Part shown: positions 54,828 to 62,799 of the stretch, piece after piece
Layout of the letters: each line of letters starts with the position of its first letter
How positions within the stretch are numbered: position 1 is the stretch's first letter
Source: Bacteroidetes bacterium RIFCSPLOWO2_12_FULL_37_12
GTDB taxonomy: Bacteria; Bacteroidota; Bacteroidia; 2-12-FULL-37-12
Direction of reading: 5' to 3'
NCBI GenBank assembly: GCA_001769655.1
Contig: MEPC01000002.1
Coordinates: forward strand, 62,001-126,000
Length of the DNA stretch: 64,000 nt
The notes under the pieces: model-generated
Seen by the model: only the letters and a program-made list of their open reading frames with translations
Told to the model about the DNA's origin: nothing
The model's database searches: none
Position numbers and translations under genes: made by a program

Positions 54828-56702
54828 TTACACAATTAAGACAGGGATGTTTACCCTATGCCTTACAATATTCACTGTTTCACCAAACAGTAAATCCTTG
54901 AGTCCTTTATGTCCATGTGCACCCAAAATTAACAAATCGGCAGAATAATCTTTTGTTAAATTGGGAATTACTTTTCTCGGGTTTCCATAACCCAGAGCGG
55001 AACTTGCCGCATATCCTTTTTCTTTAAGGTTTTTAACATACAAGTCGAGATGATTCTGGTCAGAGTCGGTTTCATAATCACGCACTTCAGAACCAAAGAA
55101 CATAGCGCCTGCGGTTTCAACCACATGAATTAAAAGATATTCAGCTTCTTTACCTCCCTGTGAAATACCAAAATTAATTACCTTAGAATCAGAGGCAGAA
55201 AAATCCACTCCTAACGCAATCTTTTTGTATTTTTTTAACTCCAAATCCGGAAATTTTAATACGGGTCCGTGAGGCATAATCGTTTTTTCCAATTTTAATT
55301 TTTTAATAAATGGCTCTAAAGCAATGTATAACAGTAAAATACCCGTGCATGCAACTAAAAAATATATAATCCAGACAATGATTGAATTTATTTCAGGATT
55401 TTGGTTCAAAGCATGCATTTCACCGATCACTAATTTTACATTCAAACTTACGATTATTATTGCAGTAGTCCATGATAAAATTTTGATTGGTGAGCTAATG
55501 GCAAAAACACCCATTTTCAATTTATCACTTACAAAATGTATGAGAGGGATCACTGCGAAGCCGAGTTGCAAACTTAAAATTACCTGACTTAGAATTAACA
55601 GATTGCCTGTAGATTTTTCGCCGTAAAAATAAATTGTAAAAAAAGCAGGTAAAATGGCAAAAATCCGTGTAATGATTCTGCGTAACCAGGGTTGAATCCG
55701 GAGATTCAAATATCCTTCCATTACAATCTGACCGGCAAGCGTGCCTGTTAAGGTAGAACTTTGGCCTGCCGCTATAAGAGCAATCGCAAAACAAAAGGGG
55801 GCAAGTGTGGATCCCAACAAAGGTGCAAGTAATTTGTGAGCATCCGAAATATCAACCACTTCAAGATAGTTATTAGAATTAAAAACAGAAGCGGCTAAAA
55901 TCAAAATAGCGGCATTTACAAAAAAGGCAAGATTCAACGCAATAGTTGTATCAAAAAAATTAAAACGAATGGCTTTGCGAATGCCGGGTTCCGTACGCTC
56001 AATTTCGCGTGTTTGAACCAATGATGAATGTAAATAAAGATTATGCGGCATAACAGTGGCGCCAATTATCCCGATAGCTATGTATAATGCTTCGTGGTTT
56101 GGCAGGGATGGAATAAAACCTTTTACTAAGGGTAAAATTTCAGGTTTAGCAATTAACATTTCAATGAGAAATGCAATTCCTATCACTGCTATAAGTGCAA
56201 GTATAAATGCTTCTAATTTTCTGATTCCATAATTTTGCAATAGGAGAATAAGAAATGTATCCAGTACCGTAATGGATACTCCAATCAAAAGTGGAAGCCC
56301 GAAAAGTAGTTGAAGTCCTATTGCCATTCCCAAAATTTCTGCAAGATCAGTGGCAATAATTGCAATTTCTGCGAGTATATAAAGGAAGAAATTTATGAAA
56401 AAGGGATATTTTTCCTGCGATGCCTGAGCTAAATCTCTTCCTTGTACCAAACCCAATCTGGCGCTTAAACTTTGAAGTAATAGCGCCATCAGGTTTGACA
56501 TCAAGAGCACCCAAATCAATGTGTAACCAAACTTACTTCCACCTGCAATATCGGTTGCCCAATTGCCCGGGTCCATATAACCGACACTGACTAAGTAGGC
56601 GGGACCTAAAAAAGCCAAAAGTGTTCTCCAAAACCCTTTTTTGTTGGCTGTAGCTACGGTAGAGTGAACTTCTTCAAGTGATTTTTTTTGCGTGTATTTC
56701 AT
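54828..56702 (-). CDS. mntH: Nramp-type divalent metal transporter fused to a universal stress protein domain
   Basis: 624 residues. The N-terminal 440 residues are an Nramp/MntH transporter with about 11 helices; the metal-binding DPGN is at 44-47 and the TM6 motif MPHNLYLHS is near residue 218. From about 485 a cytoplasmic UspA domain follows: KKIALGVDFSASDSKVINFG, LLIHVVETAGA, and the ATP-type loop ILGAHGHKGLKDLLFGETV. Most Nramp proteins lack this domain. It imports Mn2+ or Fe2+ by proton symport. The MntR-like regulator is 10 bp upstream on the same strand. Confidence 0.94.
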   Translation of the reverse strand: MKYTQKKSLEEVHSTVATANKKGFWRTLLAFLGPAYLVSVGYMDPGNWATDIAGGSKFGYTLIWVLLMSNLMALLLQSLSARLGLVQGRDLAQASQEKYPFFINFFLYILAEIAIIATDLAEILGMAIGLQLLFGLPLLIGVSITVLDTFLILLLQNYGIRKLEAFILALIAVIGIAFLIEMLIAKPEILPLVKGFIPSLPNHEALYIAIGIIGATVMPHNLYLHSSLVQTREIERTEPGIRKAIRFNFFDTTIALNLAFFVNAAILILAASVFNSNNYLEVVDISDAHKLLAPLLGSTLAPFCFAIALIAAGQSSTLTGTLAGQIVMEGYLNLRIQPWLRRIITRIFAILPAFFTIYFYGEKSTGNLLILSQVILSLQLGFAVIPLIHFVSDKLKMGVFAISSPIKILSWTTAIIIVSLNVKLVIGEMHALNQNPEINSIIVWIIYFLVACTGILLLYIALEPFIKKLKLEKTIMPHGPVLKFPDLELKKYKKIALGVDFSASDSKVINFGISQGGKEAEYLLIHVVETAGAMFFGSEVRDYETDSDQNHLDLYVKNLKEKGYAASSALGYGNPRKVIPNLTKDYSADLLILGAHGHKGLKDLLFGETVNIVRHRVNIPVLIV

Positions 56703-56712
56703 TGTGAATAAT

Positions 56713-57363
56713 TCATTTTATTAACACATTCATGGCAACTTCTTTTGAGAGTGTATGTTTTTTATTTTCAATCATAATGATAATAGAAAAATCAAACTGT
56801 TCCCGTTTCAGTAATTTTACAGTTACACCTGGTTTAATTTTTATTTTACTTAAGTATTGAAGAAATTCAGGAGAATGGTTTTTCACACCCATTACAAACG
56901 CAGAATTTCCAGTTTTTAATTCATTCAACGTGATAAAACTACCCAGATGAAAATTACCGTTTTCGCCGGGAATGGGGTCTCCGTGGGGGTCAAAACGGGG
57001 GTAATCTAAAAATTTATCAAGCCGGTTTATCAGAGAGGAAGATTGAATATGCTCCAACTGTTCTGCCACCTCATGCACCTGATCCCATGTAAATCCAAGT
57101 TTTTCGACCAGGAAATATTCCCAAAGCCGGTGTTTGCGGACAATGGTAAGGGCAATTTTGTTTCCGGAAGAAGTTAGGGTGACACCCTGATATTTTTCAT
57201 ATTTAACTAAGTTCTTTTTAGCCAGTCGTTTCAACATCTCCGTTACCGAAGATGGTTTGGTTTTCATTTCATCCGCCAATTCATTCGTGGTGACCTCATT
57301 TTTCCCGAAACGGGAGATAAGGCATATTGCCTTCAGGTAGTTTTCCTCGGATAAGCTCTGCAT
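56713..57363 (-). CDS. mntR: MntR/DtxR-family metal-dependent repressor
   Basis: 216 residues: winged helix (about 1-65, TTNELADEMKTKPSSVTEML), dimerisation and metal-binding region (about 66-140, with HRLWEYFLVEKLGF and VHEVAEQLEHI giving the usual His/Glu ligands) and an SH3-like FeoA domain (about 150-216). It likely senses Mn2+ or Fe2+ and controls the Nramp-USP gene that follows after 10 bp. A TATACCCC island lies before its start. Confidence 0.93.
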   Translation of the reverse strand: MQSLSEENYLKAICLISRFGKNEVTTNELADEMKTKPSSVTEMLKRLAKKNLVKYEKYQGVTLTSSGNKIALTIVRKHRLWEYFLVEKLGFTWDQVHEVAEQLEHIQSSSLINRLDKFLDYPRFDPHGDPIPGENGNFHLGSFITLNELKTGNSAFVMGVKNHSPEFLQYLSKIKIKPGVTVKLLKREQFDFSIIIMIENKKHTLSKEVAMNVLIK

Positions 57364-57366
57364 GTG

Positions 57367-57470
57367 GGGAGAGGTATAGGGGTATAGGGGTATAGGGGCA
57401 TATAGTTAAAGAAGTGTAAAACTTCAATATTTCCTTATACCCTATACCACTATACCTTATACCCTTTTAA
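57367..57470. repeat. TATACCCC-type repeat island with two arms
   Basis: The left arm has three GGGGTATA units (57371-57395), the right arm CTTATACCCTATACC and CCTTATACCC (about 57433-57466), separated by a T/A-rich loop. It sits upstream of mntR and next to the glycosyltransferase gene end. Confidence 0.75.
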
Positions 57471-57499
57471 TTTCACAAAGGTATAAAATTTTATTTAGT

Positions 57500-58633
57500 T
57501 TAACCTAAAAAATTTAATAATTTATTTTCTTCAGTATTCCATAATGATTCCTTAACAGGACCATTGGGGTAAAATTCCTTGAAAAGCATATCCACTATTG
57601 AGTTAACTGACTCTGTTTTGAATGGAACACTAAACCCTGCCTGGTATGTTGAAACCATTAACTCCCATTGAGGGTTTTGATTAATGATTATGGGTAAACC
57701 ACAAGATAAATATTCATAAAGTTTGGAGGGAATTTTATGTTGAATGTGCGGGAATGGTTGATAGTCAATTATCCCAAAGTCAGCATTAAGTATAGCGGAG
57801 AGTATTTTGTCATGCTGAACAAACTGTTTTGATCCCAGAAATCTGATATAGGACACATTCATTAGTTGGTCCTGCAATTTTTCAAAAATTGACTCTCGGG
57901 TAACTGAACCAACAATATCCAAAGAAAGTTGAGGGTAGAGTGCATGGATTTTTTTTGTAATCTCTATTGCGGAAAAAATACCGGTGTCCTCGTCTAACGT
58001 TCCTGTAAATAAAAATTTAACCGAGTCACCATAATTTTTTTTCTTTGGAAAGTGTTGTCGTGTAATTTTTTCTTTCAACCCATTTTCCAGCCACATCTTA
58101 TTTTCAAGGACTATCCATTTTTTGTTTTTTATAAATGGAAGTTCATGTTGGTAAGATTTTTCTGCAAGGAAAAAGCCATCGAACATTTTTGAATATATCC
58201 ATTCATTTAAACGTAAAGTACAAGCTAAAATATAGTTAAGAACCGGCGGGTACCAGGTAGCGTGGATTATATTTTCAAAATAATTTTCCTGTATATCATA
58301 ATATACTTTTACTTTTCTGAATAATTTATAAAAGAAAAATATTTTTAATAATTCGGGAGTAGAAATAATGATTATTTCAGGGTTTAGCCGTATTGTTAAA
58401 AGTAAAACACTTACAGGCGCAAATAATCTTTTTAAGTTTAACCGTTTGAAATTAAATATGGGATGAAAGATAATTGGATTTGATGTGTTTGAATGTAAGC
58501 AGGAGAGGTTCTGACCTGCGAGATGGACTTCGTAGCCGGCAGTCAGAAGTGTCTTACCAAAGTGCTCATACATTCTGGGTTCGTCAGCGGGTTTGAGGAG
58601 AGAGATGAGAAGGATTTTTTTTGAAGGAGGCAT
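57500..58633 (-). CDS. Glycosyltransferase, GT-B fold
   Basis: 377 residues. N-terminal MPPSKKILLISLLKPADEPR suits a GT-B nucleotide-sugar enzyme; the C-terminal half includes KFLFTGTLDEDTGIFSAIEI and YEYLSCGLPIIINQNP, a GT4-like donor site. It may act in cell-surface polysaccharide formation. Acceptor and donor are not shown. The gene lies downstream of the sodium symporter gene on the same strand. Confidence 0.85.
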   Translation of the reverse strand: MPPSKKILLISLLKPADEPRMYEHFGKTLLTAGYEVHLAGQNLSCLHSNTSNPIIFHPIFNFKRLNLKRLFAPVSVLLLTIRLNPEIIIISTPELLKIFFFYKLFRKVKVYYDIQENYFENIIHATWYPPVLNYILACTLRLNEWIYSKMFDGFFLAEKSYQHELPFIKNKKWIVLENKMWLENGLKEKITRQHFPKKKNYGDSVKFLFTGTLDEDTGIFSAIEITKKIHALYPQLSLDIVGSVTRESIFEKLQDQLMNVSYIRFLGSKQFVQHDKILSAILNADFGIIDYQPFPHIQHKIPSKLYEYLSCGLPIIINQNPQWELMVSTYQAGFSVPFKTESVNSIVDMLFKEFYPNGPVKESLWNTEENKLLNFLG

Positions 58634-58679
58634 GAAAAATTTGAAATTAGTTTTGGAATTGAAAATAATGACATATTTC

Positions 58680-60488
58680 TTAACAGAAATCTTTGAAACT
58701 ATCTTTTTTGAATTCCTCCGCCTTCTTCATAAATATATAAAGCAATAAGCCCGAAACTATTCCGGAAACAGACCATTGCCATACTCCATTCCATTCGTGC
58801 AAGATGAGTTTACCTGTAAAGAATAATATGGAATAAGCAAATAATACCGAAGTAATCCAACATCCTGTCATCCATACTAATGTGTATTTAGTTTGATTTG
58901 TAATGCTGACACTACCATAATTTTCGCTCACAAATTTTCTCACAGGTTCCCAAAAACCATGAGGTTTAATTTTTAAATAAAAAGCTGATAAATGTTCTTT
59001 CTTCACGGGGGATGAAATATAAGTTGCAAAAATCCATGCAATCGTAGTAATTCCTACCGTAAAAAAATATCCTTCTGGAAATTCCAGATGTAAAATATAT
59101 TTTCCGGAGAAGTAAGCAAAAAAAGGAACCACCAGAGCCGTAATTTCACTCCAGGCATTTATTCTCCACCAGTACCATCTCAAAATTAATACTAATCCTA
59201 AACCGGCTCCACATTCAATAAGAAATTTCCATACATCGGTAATTGAATTTATATTCCATGTCACTACGATTGAAATCAACATCAGGAAAACTGTAATACT
59301 ACGGGAGACAGAAATTATTTTTTTTGAGTCACTTGTTTTGTTAATAAACCGGAGGTATAAATCATTTACAAGATAACTTGCTCCCCAGTTGAGTTGAGTG
59401 GAGATGGTGCTCATATAAGCCGCAAGAAAAGCCGCCAGCAAAAGTCCTTTTAGTCCCGATGGTAAAAATTCTTTCATGGTCATAATGAACCCAAGCTTCT
59501 TATCTGCTTCACCTAATTCCGGATATAAAACTAAGGTGCATAATCCTACCATTATCCAAGGCCAGGGTCTAATGCAATAATGAGCAATCTGAAAAAAAAG
59601 AGAGGAAATAAAAGAATGTCTTTCATTTTTTGTGCTTAACATCCGTTGCACAATATAGCCGCCGCCTCCCGGCTCTGCTCCCGGATACCAGCTCGCCCAC
59701 CATTGAATTCCGATAAATGCCAGAAAAGAACCTAACCCTATGCCGAGTGAATTGAACAGACCATTTTCATTAGTGACACTGTTGGAAGTAATGGTTGGAA
59801 AAAAATTTAAAGATGCAGATGGAAGTTTCTGTTTCAATCCTTCTATCCCACCAATTTTATCTGAATTGACAACGATAATTGCAAGTACGATGCAACCGGT
59901 CATGGCAAGAATAAATTGAATGACATCGGTAATGGCTACTCCCATTAATCCCGAAAGAGAAGAATATATGACAACAAACACCATAATAAAAACAGTGTAT
60001 AGCAAAGCTGTTTGAAAACTCAAATCAAAGAATACCTGAAGAATGGAAACCATTGCAATATTTACCCAACCTATTACCAATGCATTGATAAATAAACCCA
60101 GATAAACCGCTCTGAATCCTCGTAAAAAAGCGGCTGGTTTTCCAGTGTAGCGCAATTCAATTAATTCAAGTTCAGTGACTACTCCGGCTCTTCGCCAATA
60201 TCTTGCAAAAAAAAATGTAGTTAACATACCTCCCAAAAGCATGTTCCACCAAAGCCAGTTGCCTGATATTCCATTTTTAGCCACTAATTCTGTGACAGCA
60301 AGCGGGGTGTCGGCGGCAAAAGTAGTTGCAACCATAGATGTTCCGGCTATCCACCAGGGAAGATTTCTTCCGCCAAGGAAATAATCGCTTAAGGATTTGC
60401 TTGCTTGTTTGGTATATAATAGTCCAATGCCAAGTGATAAGATGAGAAAGGAAATAATGATTAACCAATCGAGAAATGAAATTGTCAT
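58680..60488 (-). CDS. Sodium:solute symporter (SSS family)
   Basis: 602 residues, about 14 hydrophobic helices. The first segment has DYFLGGRNLPWWIAGTSMVA, common in SSF members, and later WWASWYPGAEPGGGGYIVQR and AAYMSTISTQLNWGASYLVN. The family couples Na+ to sugars, amino acids or other solutes; the substrate cannot be told from the sequence. It is divergent from a small HMA gene and its 3' side is close to the glycosyltransferase gene. Confidence 0.9.
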   Translation of the reverse strand: MTISFLDWLIIISFLILSLGIGLLYTKQASKSLSDYFLGGRNLPWWIAGTSMVATTFAADTPLAVTELVAKNGISGNWLWWNMLLGGMLTTFFFARYWRRAGVVTELELIELRYTGKPAAFLRGFRAVYLGLFINALVIGWVNIAMVSILQVFFDLSFQTALLYTVFIMVFVVIYSSLSGLMGVAITDVIQFILAMTGCIVLAIIVVNSDKIGGIEGLKQKLPSASLNFFPTITSNSVTNENGLFNSLGIGLGSFLAFIGIQWWASWYPGAEPGGGGYIVQRMLSTKNERHSFISSLFFQIAHYCIRPWPWIMVGLCTLVLYPELGEADKKLGFIMTMKEFLPSGLKGLLLAAFLAAYMSTISTQLNWGASYLVNDLYLRFINKTSDSKKIISVSRSITVFLMLISIVVTWNINSITDVWKFLIECGAGLGLVLILRWYWWRINAWSEITALVVPFFAYFSGKYILHLEFPEGYFFTVGITTIAWIFATYISSPVKKEHLSAFYLKIKPHGFWEPVRKFVSENYGSVSITNQTKYTLVWMTGCWITSVLFAYSILFFTGKLILHEWNGVWQWSVSGIVSGLLLYIFMKKAEEFKKDSFKDFC

Positions 60489-60504
60489 AAAATTGTTGTA
60501 TTAT

Positions 60505-60598
60505 TGTTTCATGGTTATATTGTTACATGGTTGCATTATACACGGAAATATTGATTCTCAGTCAACAATGAAGCAATGAAACAATGAAGCAATAAAAA
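60505..60598. repeat. Inverted repeat of TTGTTTCAT/ATGAAACAA words
   Basis: TTGTTTCATGGTTATATTG and ACATGGTTGCATTA on the left can pair with CAATGAAGCAATGAAACAATG on the right. It lies between the symporter gene (minus) and the HMA gene (plus). Confidence 0.6.
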
Positions 60599-60610
60599 AA
60601 CAGATAAATA

Positions 60611-60844
60611 ATGAAAAATTTAAAATTTGATACAAATATACACTGTGAAAGTTGTGAATCAAAGGTTCGCAGTGTTTTAGAGCAAAAAAAAGGCATTATA
60701 AATCTTCATTTTGATTTGAATAGTGCAAAAAAAATTTTAAAAGTAGAATGTGAGGATTATATTAATGCTGAGGATATTGTCCTCTATGTGAAATCAGCAG
60801 GATATGAGGCAAAAGCTATTGAGAAATTTCTGGGAATTTTTTAG
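60611..60844 (+). CDS. Small heavy-metal-associated domain protein
   Basis: 77 residues, the size of one HMA domain. The metal-binding pair is C12 and C15 in NIHCESCESKV, followed by ILKVECEDYINAEDIVLYVK. Copper chaperones have this layout, but the usual Met before the first Cys is replaced by His. No P-type ATPase is adjacent. It is followed after 30 bp by the RlmI-like gene on the same strand. Confidence 0.85.
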   Translation: MKNLKFDTNIHCESCESKVRSVLEQKKGIINLHFDLNSAKKILKVECEDYINAEDIVLYVKSAGYEAKAIEKFLGIF

Positions 60845-60849
60845 AGATG

Positions 60850-60895
60850 CATAATACCCAATACCCAACGCCCAATGACAAATTCCCAATGCCCG
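60850..60895. repeat. CCCAAT-type repeat overlapping a start codon
   Basis: Degenerate units CCCAATA, CCCAACG, CCCAATG and TCCCAATG run into the first codons of the RlmI-like gene. Such CCCAATG/CAAATTCCC words recur as intergenic repeats in many genomes. Confidence 0.55.
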
Positions 60896-62068
60896 GCAAT
60901 TCATCTAAAAAAAGACCGGGAATATTCCATCAAAAACTTTCATCCGTGGATATTCTCTGGCGCCATTGATAAAATGGAAGGCAATTTACAGGAGGGTGAA
61001 CAGGTTGCAGTGTATGATAATGGGAATAATTTCCTTGGGGTTGGTCATTATTATTCCGGAAGCATTGCTATCAGGATATTTTCATTTGCCAAGGAAACTA
61101 TCAATGAAAATTTCTGGGAAAGGAAAATAAATAAAGCGCTTGAGTTAAGAAAAAATTTAGGATTTGTAAATAAATCTGAAAATACTGCATTTCGCCTGGT
61201 TCACGGTGAAGGGGATGGATTTCCAGGATTGGTGATAGACATCTATAATCAGACGGCAGTAATTCAACCCCATACTTCGGGATTCTTAAAAATGGCGGAT
61301 TTATTAGCAGAAATTTTAAAAAAAAATAAAGAGTTGAAACTCGAATCAATTTACCTTAAAAATAATAAGACGGTTACACAGGAAACAGAAATTAATTCTG
61401 GAAAATTTCTTTTTGGAAAACAAACTGAATTAATCATCAGGGAAGATAATCTTTTGTTTGAGGTGAATATTGAATCGGGGCAGAAAACCGGTTTCTATCT
61501 TGACCAGAGGATTAACCGTAAAATTTTTGGAGATTATATTCGCGATAAAAAGGTTTTGAATGTATTTTCATATACCGGTGGTTTCTCGGTTTATGCCAGT
61601 AGGGGAGGTGCTTCGATAATTCATTCTGTAGATAGTTCAAAATCATCGTTGGAAGGGATTAAAAAAAACTTTGAATTAAATAAAATAGGATGGAACGAGA
61701 ATGAAATAATACAGCAAGACGGGTTTGATTTTTTGAAAAACATGGAAAGGGATTTTTATGATGCCATTGTATTGGATCCACCTTCATTTGCAAAAAAACT
61801 GAGTGCCACTGCAAAAGCATTAGCCGGTTATCAGACCATTAATTCATTGGCAATGAAAAAAATAAAACAGGGCGGTCTTTTGTTTACTTTTTCCTGCTCA
61901 CAGGCAGTTGACACTTTTAGTTTCAGAAAAATGTTAATGAAATCAGCAATTTCGTCAGGTAGAGAGGTTAAATTTATCATGCAATTTTCACAGTCCCCTG
62001 ACCATCCTGTTTCTGCTTTTCATCCGGAAGGGGAATATCTGAAGGGTTTTTTGCTGTGGGTAGGGTAG
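60875..62068 (+). CDS. SAM-dependent rRNA methyltransferase, RlmI-like
   Basis: 397 residues: N-terminal PUA domain (about 10-80; HLKKDREYSIKNFHPWIFSG), a middle domain, and a Rossmann methyltransferase domain with VLNVFSYTGGFSVYASRGGA, DAIVLDPPSFAKK and FSCSQAVD. It fits the family that makes m5C1962 in 23S rRNA (RlmI). The first six residues come from the repeat, so the real start may lie slightly downstream. It follows the HMA gene by 30 bp. Confidence 0.88.
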   Translation: MTNSQCPAIHLKKDREYSIKNFHPWIFSGAIDKMEGNLQEGEQVAVYDNGNNFLGVGHYYSGSIAIRIFSFAKETINENFWERKINKALELRKNLGFVNKSENTAFRLVHGEGDGFPGLVIDIYNQTAVIQPHTSGFLKMADLLAEILKKNKELKLESIYLKNNKTVTQETEINSGKFLFGKQTELIIREDNLLFEVNIESGQKTGFYLDQRINRKIFGDYIRDKKVLNVFSYTGGFSVYASRGGASIIHSVDSSKSSLEGIKKNFELNKIGWNENEIIQQDGFDFLKNMERDFYDAIVLDPPSFAKKLSATAKALAGYQTINSLAMKKIKQGGLLFTFSCSQAVDTFSFRKMLMKSAISSGREVKFIMQFSQSPDHPVSAFHPEGEYLKGFLLWVG

Positions 62069-62072
62069 CTTG

Positions 62073-62107
62073 TTTGGTTTATCATGATAATAAAAATTAT
62101 ATATTTG
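62073..62107 (+). promoter_or_regulatory. Promoter that fixes the start of the small barrel gene
   Basis: TTTG (62073-62076) and TATATTTG (62100-62107) fit the -33/-7 elements, with a 23-bp gap, slightly long. The expected start of transcription is near 62113, which excludes the ATG at 62112 and favours the one at 62148. Confidence 0.55.
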
Positions 62108-62147
62108 CATTATGTTTACAAGAAGTAACTTCATAACTTATAAAACC

Positions 62148-62795
62148 ATGACAAACAAAATCCAAAAATCTGCAATTATAATTGTACTCTTCGCACTTTC
62201 ATGTTCGTTTGCACAAAGCCAAACGTATCGCAAAGGCGCCAACATCATTTCGTTGGGGAGCGGATTAGCTGTTTACTCTCTTAAACTTGCTTCCAATGAC
62301 TCCTCTACTACAGCGGCATCTTTTAGCTTTCCACTAACTTATGAATATGCATTTGCAGATAAGTTTGGTGTCGGATTTGTTGTTCAGAGAAACAATTTCA
62401 TTACAGGAGACGATTCCGCCGCAAAATCTACCACCGCCGGAGGATGGACGTTTGGACTTCAATCTACTTTTTATTTTTTACGGCGCGAAAAAGTGGATCT
62501 GCACACTGGCATTATGCTGGGTGGTAATACTTTTAATATTTCCGGAACGGATAGTAATAAAGTATCCCGGAATATTTCATATAGTGGTTTTGCATTTAAA
62601 ATTCTTGGACTGTGTCAGATTTATTTTTCAGATAAATTCGGCATGTACACCGGAATTAATATAACGAATAATGCACTCTCGTTGAATGAGTTTTTACAAG
62701 ATGGCGTAAAACAGGAAATTAAGGACGATGACGATTGGAAAGAAATCAACCTCTCAGGAGTTGAATTGATGTTGGGATTGGTGGTGAAGTTTTAA
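62148..62795 (+). CDS. Small outer-membrane beta-barrel-like protein
   Basis: 215 residues. Signal peptide (about 1-22, ending FAQSQ), then alternating beta strands: NIISLGSGLAVYSLKLA, ASFSFPLTYEYAFADKFG, GWTFGLQSTFYFL and LSGVELMLGLVVKF at the end, typical of an 8-strand barrel. The function is unknown. An ATG at 62112 is possible but lies at the predicted transcription start. Confidence 0.75.
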   Translation: MTNKIQKSAIIIVLFALSCSFAQSQTYRKGANIISLGSGLAVYSLKLASNDSSTTAASFSFPLTYEYAFADKFGVGFVVQRNNFITGDDSAAKSTTAGGWTFGLQSTFYFLRREKVDLHTGIMLGGNTFNISGTDSNKVSRNISYSGFAFKILGLCQIYFSDKFGMYTGINITNNALSLNEFLQDGVKQEIKDDDDWKEINLSGVELMLGLVVKF

Positions 62796-62799
62796 TTTC

